From Candidatus Peribacteraceae bacterium (GTDB lineage: Bacteria; Patescibacteriota; Gracilibacteria; Peribacterales; Peribacteraceae): a DNA stretch of 29,684 nt. Both the position numbers and the translations under genes were made by a program. The DNA is taken from assembly GCA_022843885.1 (NCBI GenBank), contig JALHMU010000005.1, positions 1 to 29,684 of the forward strand. Direction: 5' to 3'. The stretch's first letter is position 1. The number at the start of each line of letters is the position of its first letter. Under the pieces are notes generated by a model. It did not search any database, was not told where the DNA came from, and saw only the letters and a program-made list of their open reading frames with translations. This document shows, in pieces, positions 1 to 7,416 of this stretch.

Positions 1-498
1 GAGCGGTCCGCGTGTAAGGCTGGCCTGCAAAGCGTTATTCCAATCCATGTAGGCGGAGAAACCACCAGCAATGAGGAAGATACCGAAGAGTGTCAAAAGG
101 AATGCCATGCGTGGCGTGCGACGACGAACAACGGCGTAGCAGAAGAGCACAAGGAGCAAGATGCCAAGGAAGACGAGTGGCAAGGACCACATCACGAGCA
201 TCGCCTTCAAAAGGAAGACAAAGAAGGAGGCGAAACGAGCGAGCAATTGGAACAAACCCCAGAGGATCACCATCGCGAGTGGGAACCAGTGCAAGAGACG
301 GAACTCATAGTCTGCACGGTTGTTGCGGAACATCGGGATCAACGCGAGTGGATACACGATTGTGATGAGCAGCAAGATGCCAAAGTAGACGAGACCTGCT
401 GGGAGAGCAGGAATGATTGCGAGGGCAATACCGGTAAGGATGATGATGACACCGAGGATGGCGACAAACGCGGACTCGGTCGTGTGTTTAAGTGGCAT
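1..498 (-). CDS. multi-pass membrane protein of unknown function, 3' end outside window
   Basis: A minus-strand frame stays open for 166 codons to the window edge, so the C-terminus is missing. The product is strongly hydrophobic, with about five membrane segments near residues 11-30, 34-57, 71-90, 95-124 and 131-150. Short basic loops separate them, including RRRTPR at 125-130. I recognise no family. Two in-frame ATGs compete, at 510 and 498. The AGGAAG upstream touches the 510 codon and is too close to serve it. I prefer 498 because it is preceded by the pyrimidine tract CCTTTTCCT, the pattern seen before many starts here. It lies downstream of the thrS-lgt group on the same strand, after a 150-nt gap. 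Confidence 0.7.
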   Translation of the reverse strand, partial: MPLKHTTESAFVAILGVIIILTGIALAIIPALPAGLVYFGILLLITIVYPLALIPMFRNNRADYEFRLLHWFPLAMVILWGLFQLLARFASFFVFLLKAMLVMWSLPLVFLGILLLVLFCYAVVRRRTPRMAFLLTLFGIFLIAGGFSAYMDWNNALQASLTRGPL

Positions 499-650
499 AG
501 GAAAAGGCATCTTCCTGTATCGAAGACCTACTGTCAATATTAGTTTTCAGGTCTTGTACAAGCCACGTATTCAACGTGCTCGAAAAAACAGCAGTTTATG
601 TACGATACCTAAGATGCATTCCGTCAATATCTCCGCAGTGTAAAGCCAAC

Positions 651-1055
651 TTAACGCTTCTTCTTTGGCAAATACTGATCACGGACATCGTTCACTTTGC
701 GACGTTCAAGAACGGTGTAGTGACGACGCTGAAATTGCATCATTTGAAATCCGATGTAGGCCAAGAGCAAGAGTCCCCAGATCGCCCAGAGGATACGCAT
801 CGACAAAAACTGAATCCCTTCTGCGCGGCTCACTGCCAAACCGATACCGACAATCCCAAACCACAACGAAGAGGAAGACCACGAGCTGGATAGCTTCTTC
901 GTCACAGGATTCTTGATGCGTTTGCGCCATGCCACGATGGCAAAGGACAATGCGATCAAGATACCGCATACGATGAGTGCAGCCATGACTTTCGGATGAT
1001 TGTATGGAGCCGTACCGAGATTTGGATAAAACCAGTAGGAGAAGATTTGTCGCAT
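651..1055 (-). CDS. small membrane protein, unknown
   Basis: A 134-aa protein with hydrophobic segments near residues 22-43, 63-76 and 87-107 and a basic C-terminus ending in YLPKKKR, probably cytoplasmic. No family is recognised. The start is ATG at 1055; the preceding bases are pyrimidine-rich (TTTTTCTTCAATCCC) and there is no Shine-Dalgarno. It follows a two-helix protein gene by about 50 nt, so it is probably the distal gene of the group that begins with thrS. The 150 bases after it (499-650) hold no gene or clear terminator that I can see. Confidence 0.75.
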   Translation of the reverse strand: MRQIFSYWFYPNLGTAPYNHPKVMAALIVCGILIALSFAIVAWRKRIKNPVTKKLSSSWSSSSLWFGIVGIGLAVSRAEGIQFLSMRILWAIWGLLLLAYIGFQMMQFQRRHYTVLERRKVNDVRDQYLPKKKR

Positions 1056-1103
1056 GGGATTGAAGAAAAAGCTGTCACACCATAATCGAGTTCAATCCAT
1101 GCG

Positions 1104-1526
1104 TCAAAGCGCCTTTTCACTGCTCGGCTCATCCAACGTTTTCTTCTTCGGCACCTGCGTTTTTACCTTGGCCTTGGCTTCGTACGATGAGAACGCAGGC
1201 GTCGGAGTCGTGAATTTAGAACTTGTTTCCTTTTTCTCAGGAACCAACACTTTCAACATGCGTTCAAGCTCACGTTCTTTGATCGTGCGAGCAGGTCGAA
1301 TGAGGATGTACAGAAAGAATCCGATGACCGGCAAGAGTGCAACGATCAAGATACAGAACAACTGATACAACAAAGATGATGTGCGGAGCAAAATATCGCG
1401 TGTCGTGTAGAACACGAAGAAGATGAGAAGCGATGCAATCAAGATTCCCCCACCTTGCATCAATCGCATGATCGGATCATCGGTAAAAAAAGTGAACCAC
1501 GTTTCAAATAAAGCAGAATCTATCAC
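1104..1526 (-). CDS. two-helix membrane protein, PLDc_N-like, unknown
   Basis: A 140-aa protein with a GTG start at 1526. Two hydrophobic helices lie near residues 25-41 and 52-77. The second ends in ILIRPARTIKERELER, a helix-Pro-Arg-acidic pattern typical of small PLDc_N-like proteins in candidate-phylum bacteria. The C-terminal 60 residues are polar, Lys/Pro-rich and probably disordered in the cytoplasm. It starts 17 nt after the Lgt-like gene's stop, so the two are probably co-transcribed. The pre-start sequence is CCGTTCCCCCC with no Shine-Dalgarno. The family resemblance is weak and the function unknown. Confidence 0.75.
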   Translation of the reverse strand: MIDSALFETWFTFFTDDPIMRLMQGGGILIASLLIFFVFYTTRDILLRTSSLLYQLFCILIVALLPVIGFFLYILIRPARTIKERELERMLKVLVPEKKETSSKFTTPTPAFSSYEAKAKVKTQVPKKKTLDEPSSEKAL

Positions 1527-1543
1527 GGGGGGAACGGTAAGAA

Positions 1544-2467
1544 TTACAAATGCGGATATTTCCGTCTGTGGACGACAACGTACACAACAGTCGCAAGCAG
1601 TGCAAGAACTGCGAGGACTTGTGTGAAACGAAGCTGAATATCACCAAAGGAAATCCATCGTCGTGCGACGACATAGATCATCGTGAGGACGAAAACAGTC
1701 GCACCATAGATCGTGTTGCCGCGTTCACTCAGACGGAATTCAATCGCAGCGAGCACGCCAAGACTCACGAAGAGTCCTCCGAGGAAAATAAAGTCGAGCA
1801 CGTTCGCGAACACGTTGATACCGAAGTCTCCACGCAAAAATTCCAAGAAGAATGTTGCAATCGACGCGAACAAGATGCCGAAGAATGTTTCTGCACCGGC
1901 ACGTTTACTGTTCTTGCGAATCAAAAGCAGGACGAATGTCACAACAGCGAAGAACACGAAGTAATACAGCTGCACCGGATGAATCGGCACGGCATAACGA
2001 ACATCCGGTACGTCGAAGATCATGCCTAAGAAGGAGTCTGTTGGTTTGCCGTAGGACTGCGCAGCCATAAACTTGCCCAGCCAGTCGAATGCGAGCCCGA
2101 GCGTTGTTGCTGGCACAAGGACGTCCAACCACTGTAGGAACGTCGTACGGTGATCACGCGTGGTAAAGAAGAGAACGACGCCAATACCAATGGCACCACC
2201 TAGGAAACTGAATCCGCCGTCCCACACGACAATGACGCGGAACGGATCTTTCATGTACGTCTGATAGTTTGCGAGAATCGCCATCAATCGGCCCATCACG
2301 AGGAACACGGTGCCGAAGATCCACCCTTTATCTTTGAGATGCTGCAGTCCCAAGTTGGCAGAGAGTGCCAAACGGAAAAAGAATTCGGCAGCGATCCATG
2401 ATCCGATAAGCAGGAACACGAGACGCATCCAAATAATCCACCCGCCGATGGCAAAGGCCTCGAACAC
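1544..2467 (-). CDS. Lgt-family (prolipoprotein diacylglyceryl transferase-like) membrane protein, divergent active site
   Basis: A 307-aa multi-pass protein of the Lgt superfamily. True Lgt moves diacylglycerol from phosphatidylglycerol to the lipobox cysteine of prolipoproteins at the inner membrane. Family landmarks are GGFSFLGG at 84-91, SYGKPTD at 138-144, HPVQLY at 163-168 and FLRGD at 211-215, the last containing the equivalent of the conserved C-terminal Arg. Key positions differ: the His of the usual FHGG is Leu89, and the GRxGNFxNxE signature reads WLGKFMAAQ at 129-137, losing the Arg, Asn and acidic residue. It may be a related transferase with another substrate or an inactive paralogue. 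The start is GTG at 2467, placed 7 nt after an extended -10 element. Confidence 0.75.
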   Translation of the reverse strand: MFEAFAIGGWIIWMRLVFLLIGSWIAAEFFFRLALSANLGLQHLKDKGWIFGTVFLVMGRLMAILANYQTYMKDPFRVIVVWDGGFSFLGGAIGIGVVLFFTTRDHRTTFLQWLDVLVPATTLGLAFDWLGKFMAAQSYGKPTDSFLGMIFDVPDVRYAVPIHPVQLYYFVFFAVVTFVLLLIRKNSKRAGAETFFGILFASIATFFLEFLRGDFGINVFANVLDFIFLGGLFVSLGVLAAIEFRLSERGNTIYGATVFVLTMIYVVARRWISFGDIQLRFTQVLAVLALLATVVYVVVHRRKYPHL

Positions 2468-2474
2468 GAAGATG

Positions 2475-2483
2475 AGAATAACA
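2475..2483 (-). promoter_or_regulatory. extended -10 element before the Lgt-like gene
   Basis: On the minus strand TGT is followed by TATTCT (2475-2480), giving a TGn-extended -10. The gap to the GTG start is 7 nt, so transcription would begin at or next to the start codon. No convincing -35 is seen. Confidence 0.45.
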
Positions 2484-2500
2484 CGTACAATCAGGGTTTT

Positions 2501-2728
2501 CTACGCTTCAACAACTGTTTCTTCTTGGGTAAGTACTGCTTGTATTTCTTTTCGTACAGCTGCACGTTCGTGAATCGTGATTCCAAGCTCTTTTTCGTAA
2601 TAGTGTTCTGCGTGTTGTGCAGCATCCACGTATCCCATCTTTCTGAGTATATGAGCAGCTTTTGCCGTGTGCTCAAGCACATTCATCGTCTTCAAAAATG
2701 CCTCTGGAGATTCAGGAAACTTTCGCAT
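2501..2728 (-). CDS. small helical protein, unknown
   Basis: A 75-aa soluble, charged, apparently all-helical protein lying between thrS and the Lgt-like gene on the same strand. It contains a HTAKAAHILRKMGY segment at about 20-33 and ends with a Glu/Gln-rich helix. No family is recognised. The start at 2728 is supported by TAGTAT (2737-2742) ending 8 nt upstream, which overlaps the thrS stop codon. Translation from a thrS read-through mRNA is equally possible. An alternative frame over the same bases ends in QYLPKKK but lacks a comparable start and has a less protein-like composition. Confidence 0.65.
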   Translation of the reverse strand: MRKFPESPEAFLKTMNVLEHTAKAAHILRKMGYVDAAQHAEHYYEKELGITIHERAAVRKEIQAVLTQEETVVEA

Positions 2729-2739
2729 GAGGCGAGATA

Positions 2740-4536
2740 CTAGCCGATCGACAATTCCAATGCACGACTCTTCACGTCGTCTTGGACCGTCTGCAGGAAT
2801 TCTTTGAGAGGTATAGCAACCTGCTTCTTCGTCTTAATGTTTCGGACCGTCACACTCTTTTCTTCTTTCTCTTTATCCCCCATCACAAGCACGTATGGGA
2901 TCTTCTGCTTCTCACCTTCACGAATGCGTTTGCCGAGTGACTCTGTGGAATCCATAAACGATGCGCGAATACCGATCTCTTTCAGAGCTACAGCAACAGA
3001 CTCCGCATACTCTTCATGTGCACCAGCCACCGGGACCACTGCAACCTGTGTCGGAGCAACCCACAACGGGAAGACGCCAGCATGGTGCTCGATAAAGATC
3101 GACAAGAAGCGTTCAAGGGAACCCATGATCGCTGCGTGAATCATCACGATGCGTTCCTGTTCATTCTTTTCATTGATGCAGTACAGATCGAAACGTTCCG
3201 GCATATTAATGTCGAGCTGGATGGTCGCGACTTGCCACTCACGCCCAATGGAATCTTTGGCAACGAAGTCGACTTTTGGTCCGTAGAAAGCGGCTTCTCC
3301 GGTCTGTTCGATGAAGTCGATGTTGCGTTCTTTCGCGATCGAACGGATCGCATCTTCAGCCTGTTTCCACAATGCAGGCGTACCCATGTACTTCTCGAAT
3401 GCATTCGGATCATGCAGTGACAGACGTACCTGCAATTCACCGAAACCGGTTGCCTTATAGAAAATATCGATGATATCCCAGATGCGGAGAAATTCTTCCT
3501 TCACCTGACTTTCACGACAGAACACGTGTGCATCATCTTGTGTAATGGAACGCACGCGAGAAAGACCATGCAATTCGCCTGTCTGCTCATCGCGATAGAC
3601 CATCGTTGTTTCGGCATATCGTTGCGGCAAATTTTTATAGCTGCGCTGCTGCGAAGAATAAATCTGCGTGTGGTGCGGACAGTTCATCGGCTTCATCGCC
3701 AATTCATGGTCATCACGCGTTTTGATCTTAAACAAATCCTCACTGAATTTCTGCCAGTGACCGCTTGTTTCGTACAAATCCTTCTTCGTGACGTGTGGGA
3801 TCGTCACGCGTTCATAGCCACGCGCTTTGCGGAGCTCCCATACGAACTCATCCAGCAAGTTTCTGAGCAATGTTCCGCGCGGTGTCCACAACGGCAAACC
3901 CGGACCGACCAATTCGCTGAACGTGAAGAGATCCAGTTCTTTTCCAAGTTTGCGATGATCGCGACGCTTGGCTTCTTCCAGCATTTCCAAATACGCCTTC
4001 AGCTCTTCTTTTGATGGAAACGCTGCGACGTACAAGCGTGTCAGCTGTTCGCGCTTTTCATCGCCACGCCAGTACGCACCGGCAAGTGTCATGATCTTGA
4101 AACCATCAGCGGCAATATCCTTGGTACTTTCCGTGTGACCACCACGACAAAGATCAGTGAACGTCGTCTCCCCTTTCATGACATTGCGGTAGTGCGTCAC
4201 TTTCTTCTCGCCTGCTTTTTCCAAATCTTGAATGAGCTCAACTTTGAATGGTTGCTTTTCTTTCTTCCAATACGCGATCGCATCTTTGATCGATAATTCA
4301 TCAACTTCAAAGGTCTGAGCTTGGTTGATGATCTTGCGCATTTCTTTTTCGATCGCACCGAAATCTGCATCAGAAATCGGCTTAGAGAAGCGGAAATCGT
4401 AGTAACATCCGTAGTCAATCGGCGGACCGATGGTGATCTGCGTATCGGGCCAGAGTTTCAGGACTGCCTGCGCAACAACGTGCGCAAGCGAGTGGCGCAT
4501 TTTTTCAAGCTCGGTCATGGAAGCAGTGTCTGCCAT
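2740..4536 (-). CDS. thrS: threonyl-tRNA synthetase lacking the TGS domain
   Basis: Charges tRNA-Thr with threonine in the cytoplasm. The 598-aa protein opens directly with the editing domain: HSLAH at 15-19 and CRGGH at 130-134 supply its four metal-site residues. The class II catalytic core follows, with motif 1 near 220-250, motif 2 (YRDEQTGELHGLSRVR) near 314-329 and motif 3 at GSLERF 473-478. The catalytic zinc ligands are Cys286, His337 and His467. A C-terminal anticodon-binding domain begins near residue 490. The usual N-terminal TGS domain of about 60 residues is absent. The ATG at 4536 sits 8 nt after TATCAT, so the short N-terminus is not an artefact of start choice. It heads a probable operon running to about 651. 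Confidence 0.96.
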   Translation of the reverse strand: MADTASMTELEKMRHSLAHVVAQAVLKLWPDTQITIGPPIDYGCYYDFRFSKPISDADFGAIEKEMRKIINQAQTFEVDELSIKDAIAYWKKEKQPFKVELIQDLEKAGEKKVTHYRNVMKGETTFTDLCRGGHTESTKDIAADGFKIMTLAGAYWRGDEKREQLTRLYVAAFPSKEELKAYLEMLEEAKRRDHRKLGKELDLFTFSELVGPGLPLWTPRGTLLRNLLDEFVWELRKARGYERVTIPHVTKKDLYETSGHWQKFSEDLFKIKTRDDHELAMKPMNCPHHTQIYSSQQRSYKNLPQRYAETTMVYRDEQTGELHGLSRVRSITQDDAHVFCRESQVKEEFLRIWDIIDIFYKATGFGELQVRLSLHDPNAFEKYMGTPALWKQAEDAIRSIAKERNIDFIEQTGEAAFYGPKVDFVAKDSIGREWQVATIQLDINMPERFDLYCINEKNEQERIVMIHAAIMGSLERFLSIFIEHHAGVFPLWVAPTQVAVVPVAGAHEEYAESVAVALKEIGIRASFMDSTESLGKRIREGEKQKIPYVLVMGDKEKEEKSVTVRNIKTKKQVAIPLKEFLQTVQDDVKSRALELSIG

Positions 4537-4544
4537 CGCGAGCG

Positions 4545-4550
4545 ATGATA
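4545..4550 (-). promoter_or_regulatory. -10 element of thrS, leaderless spacing
   Basis: TATCAT on the minus strand ends 8 nt before the thrS ATG in the short gap after the SLH-protein gene. There is no Shine-Dalgarno and no strong -35. Confidence 0.5.
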
Positions 4551-4578
4551 CATGCCGAGCAGTCTTCGGAATAGAGCG

Positions 4579-5709
4579 CTACTTCGGTTGGAATGTCATA
4601 AGGATTGCATCCACGCTCTCATAGAAATTCTGTCGCAAGACACCAAGCGATTGAGAATCCGCGTTTTTCTCAAGATAGTACATGAACGTTGTCCCTATGA
4701 AGCAACGCTGCGAATCGATGGAATGAATATAGGAGCGTCCATCCAAGATCAGCTGTCCGGATGCGCGTTTCCATTCATACATGGCATACGTTCGTCCGTT
4801 ATATGTCACGTCGCCCACACGAGCGTCGGATGGAATGGAGGGGCAGAGAGATTTGATTTCGATCATGATCGTGGCGCTGCCGACATCTTCTGCGTAGGAA
4901 AAAGATGTCCCGCTCGTTTCATAGTACGGAGTTTCGACGGATGCTTCTTCATTCGGATTCCATGTGGACGGATAACGGATCGAGAAACTTGTCGAGTTGT
5001 AGGCTGTTGTCGCAACGCTCGATGATGCAGAGCTCATAACGGACGATTGCTTGCTAGAAGAAGATGAACTCGATGTAGCGGAAGAACGTGACGAAGAACT
5101 TGAGGAACGCGATGATGTCGATGTCGACGAACTCGAAGAGATTGCGGCACGTTGACCGGTTCGGACAACCAAATATGCCATCTCACCTCTTGTCACAAGA
5201 TGGGCCGGATTATCGCCAATCTTTGCGATCAAACCGTTATCACGTGCAGCGATAATGTAGTAGTCATACCAATGATCTGGTGCCTTCGCGAATTTCGGCA
5301 ATTCGATGTCGTAGGCTTCCAACGTGATCTTCAATGCTTCTGCAAGATTGATGTTATTCGTTCCACCGAAACTTCCATCTGGGTAGCCCTGAATATATCC
5401 AAGTTCTTTGGCGCGACAGGCATAGCCGTAATACCACTCTGTTTGTCCGGCTTTAAAATCTGTAAAACACGATGCAGTCCCCACACCTGTTGTTTCTTTT
5501 TTATGTGCCAAGAGAATTTTCACGAATTCCGCACGATTGATCGGCTGATCAGGATGAAATGTTCCATCGGAATATCCACTGATGACACCCGTGAGTTTCA
5601 GGAGTCCGATTTCGTTATCAAATTCTGAACCCGCTGTGTCCGGGAAACTGGCTGCCAGAGCCGGGACAGCGAATGTAAGCAAAACAAGAGCGGAAAGAGT
5701 GCGCTTCAT
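4579..5709 (-). CDS. secreted S-layer homology (SLH) domain protein with serine-rich linker
   Basis: A 376-aa exported protein. Residues 1-20 form a signal peptide (MKRTLSALVLL..., cleavage near ALA-AS). Three SLH repeats follow: FPDTAG...ISGYSDGTFHPDQPINRAEF at about 21-70, ...IQGYPDGSFGGTNNINLAEAL at about 80-130, and ...DHWYDYYIIAARDNGLI at about 140-185. SLH domains anchor proteins to cell-wall polymers. A roughly 45-residue Ser/Thr/Arg linker leads to a C-terminal globular domain of about 130 residues of unknown function, with two Cys. The start at 5709 was chosen over an upstream in-frame ATG because it begins the signal peptide. The leader reads GTTCCCCCCATTTTC with no Shine-Dalgarno. 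Confidence 0.88.
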   Translation of the reverse strand: MKRTLSALVLLTFAVPALAASFPDTAGSEFDNEIGLLKLTGVISGYSDGTFHPDQPINRAEFVKILLAHKKETTGVGTASCFTDFKAGQTEWYYGYACRAKELGYIQGYPDGSFGGTNNINLAEALKITLEAYDIELPKFAKAPDHWYDYYIIAARDNGLIAKIGDNPAHLVTRGEMAYLVVRTGQRAAISSSSSTSTSSRSSSSSSRSSATSSSSSSSKQSSVMSSASSSVATTAYNSTSFSIRYPSTWNPNEEASVETPYYETSGTSFSYAEDVGSATIMIEIKSLCPSIPSDARVGDVTYNGRTYAMYEWKRASGQLILDGRSYIHSIDSQRCFIGTTFMYYLEKNADSQSLGVLRQNFYESVDAILMTFQPK

Positions 5710-5730
5710 GAAAATGGGGGGAACGAATAC

Positions 5731-5760
5731 ATCGTAAACCCGTTCTCGGAAGTCGTACAA
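5731..5760 (-). promoter_or_regulatory. possible promoter of the SLH-protein gene
   Basis: TTGTAC (5755-5760) and TACGAT (5731-5736) are separated by 18 bp on the minus strand. This would give a leader of about 15-20 nt containing a C-run. The -35 is weak and overlaps the end of the upstream gene. Confidence 0.35.
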
Positions 5761-5958
5761 TTATTTCTCTTCTGAATTGGAGTCCAATAGAGATTCCATC
5801 TCCTCTTTTTTACCTTCTCGGAGTTTGCGCACAGCAGCGAGAATCGGATTTGGAACTGGATTTTTTGCAACGCCTTTCAAGACATTCACATCGCCTCTAC
5901 CGCCAGTGATTCCGCCCTCAAGGCGTACGGGCCGATTGATTCCTGTTTTATCGCGCAT
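5761..5958 (-). CDS. small protein, unknown
   Basis: A 65-aa soluble protein with a Gly/Arg/Val-rich, probably flexible N-terminal half and a charged helical C-terminal half (LAAVRKLREGKKEEMESLL). No family is recognised. Its reality is supported by a -10 element, TATACT, exactly 6 nt before the ATG, and by its snug fit between dnaA and the SLH gene. No Shine-Dalgarno is present. It lies 23 nt after the dnaA stop, so it may be both read through from dnaA and independently transcribed. Confidence 0.65.
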   Translation of the reverse strand: MRDKTGINRPVRLEGGITGGRGDVNVLKGVAKNPVPNPILAAVRKLREGKKEEMESLLDSNSEEK

Positions 5959-5964
5959 GTCAGA

Positions 5965-5970
5965 AGTATA
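5965..5970 (-). promoter_or_regulatory. -10 element of the 65-aa gene, leaderless spacing
   Basis: TATACT on the minus strand ends 6 nt before the ATG at 5958. TTGCGG lies about 16 bp upstream as a weak -35. Confidence 0.5.
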
Positions 5971-5981
5971 GAAACAAAATA

Positions 5982-7412
5982 TTAGACCGCAAGTCCTACT
6001 TCTTTCTCGATCGCGCGAATTTCTCGAAGCATCTGTGCATCTTCCTGAATCTTCTTTTCGATCTTATCAACCGCGTGCATCACGGTTGTGTGATCGCGGT
6101 GTGAGAATGCTTGGCCAATGCGTACATAACTCATACGTAGATACTTCTTGCTCATGAACATGGCGATTTGGCGCGGAACAAGGACATCTCTGACGCGTGA
6201 GGCTCCGACCATGTCTTGCACAGAAACGGAGTAATACCGACTGACACCTTCGATCACATCTTCAAATGTACGTGCGCGCTCCGGACCAGTTTGCATATTT
6301 TCCGATCCTCCATCGTCACCATAGGGATCTTTCGATAGTTTGCGCATGATGTCGGCGATGGACTTCACCGTCGGCATGCAGTGTTCCAATTCATACTGTG
6401 CAACTGCCTGCATCAGAATACCTTCGAGCTCACGAACGTTCTTCGTCGCATGCTCAGCAATAAATTGCAGAACTTTGCTGTCGATGAAGAGTTCGTACTC
6501 TTTTGCTTTCTCACCCAGGATCGCGAGACGTGTTTCGTAATCCGGTTGTTGCACATCCGCGATCATGCCGCGCTCAAAGCGAGACACGATGCGATCACGC
6601 AATGCGGAAAGTTCTTCTGGAGAGCGATCTGAACTGATGATGATCTGTTTTTGCTCTTCGTACAGCGCATTAAACGTGTGGAAGAATTCTTCCTGCGTGC
6701 GGTCCTTGTTCGCAAGAAACTGCACGTCATCGATGATGAGCACGTCGACCTGACGATAGCGTCGGCGGAACTGTTCCATCTTCTGACTGCGGATCGCTTC
6801 CACGACTTGGTTCGTGAAATCTTCCGTCGTTGTGTACACGACTGTCGCATTTGGTGCCTGCTTGAGGATCGCGTTACCCGTGGCCTGCAACAAGTGCGTC
6901 TTTCCAAGTCCGACGCCGCCGTACAAGAACAGTGGATTATATTTGCCACCGGGTTGCTTCGCGACTGCGCAACATGCTGCATGTGCCAGGCGGTTGTTTG
7001 GTCCGACGACAAAGCTTTCCAATGAGTAGCGTGGGTTCATCAGTTTACTTGTCAGCCCTTCGGCCAATTTCACTTCATGCTTCTTTGGGAGCTTGCGACG
7101 CTTGGCTTCCGGAAATGCATCAAGCAGATTGACCGTACGTTCGTTGTCATCTTTCAAAGAGACATCCACGCGGTACACGATTTTTTCGATCGTCGGATCA
7201 ATCGAGATCAATGCATCCAATGTTTCGTTGTGATAGTGCTCCAAGTGCCAGTTCAAAAACATCGGGAGCGGCAAGCCGATCACAGCCGTTTTGTCTTCGA
7301 TCGCAAGAATCGTCGTACCTTTGAACCATGTGATGAATTGGCCTCGCTGCATCTTCGGCTCCAGGAGCTTCAATGTTTCCAGCCACAAGTCGAGGAATTG
7401 CTGAGTACTCAT
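5982..7412 (-). CDS. dnaA: chromosomal replication initiator DnaA
   Basis: A 476-aa AAA+ ATPase that binds DnaA boxes and opens the replication origin. Domain I is at about 1-80. The ATPase core has Walker A GGVGLGKTH at 165-173 and Walker B DVLIIDD at 223-229. Domain IV holds the DNA-binding helix-turn-helix and the DnaA signature FSHRDHTTVMHA near the C-terminus. The start is taken at 7412 (MSTQQFLDLWLE); upstream codons in the frame overlap the preceding gene and do not look like DnaA. It begins 4 nt after the rseP stop, so the two form one operon driven from about 8570. Pairing of dnaA with a site-2 protease rather than dnaN is unusual. Confidence 0.97.
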   Translation of the reverse strand: MSTQQFLDLWLETLKLLEPKMQRGQFITWFKGTTILAIEDKTAVIGLPLPMFLNWHLEHYHNETLDALISIDPTIEKIVYRVDVSLKDDNERTVNLLDAFPEAKRRKLPKKHEVKLAEGLTSKLMNPRYSLESFVVGPNNRLAHAACCAVAKQPGGKYNPLFLYGGVGLGKTHLLQATGNAILKQAPNATVVYTTTEDFTNQVVEAIRSQKMEQFRRRYRQVDVLIIDDVQFLANKDRTQEEFFHTFNALYEEQKQIIISSDRSPEELSALRDRIVSRFERGMIADVQQPDYETRLAILGEKAKEYELFIDSKVLQFIAEHATKNVRELEGILMQAVAQYELEHCMPTVKSIADIMRKLSKDPYGDDGGSENMQTGPERARTFEDVIEGVSRYYSVSVQDMVGASRVRDVLVPRQIAMFMSKKYLRMSYVRIGQAFSHRDHTTVMHAVDKIEKKIQEDAQMLREIRAIEKEVGLAV

Positions 7413-7416
7413 GGGA

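Noticed and set aside
2491..2682. Alternative frame ending QYLPKKK, similar to the C-terminus of the 134-aa protein at 651-1055
   Set aside because: The 75-aa frame over the same bases is better composed and has a -10 before its start. The shared ending is short, and a coding switch or duplication cannot be shown.
3361..3390. Possible extra DnaA box (GTTTCCACA) within thrS
   Set aside because: One mismatch to the consensus, inside a conserved coding region, isolated.
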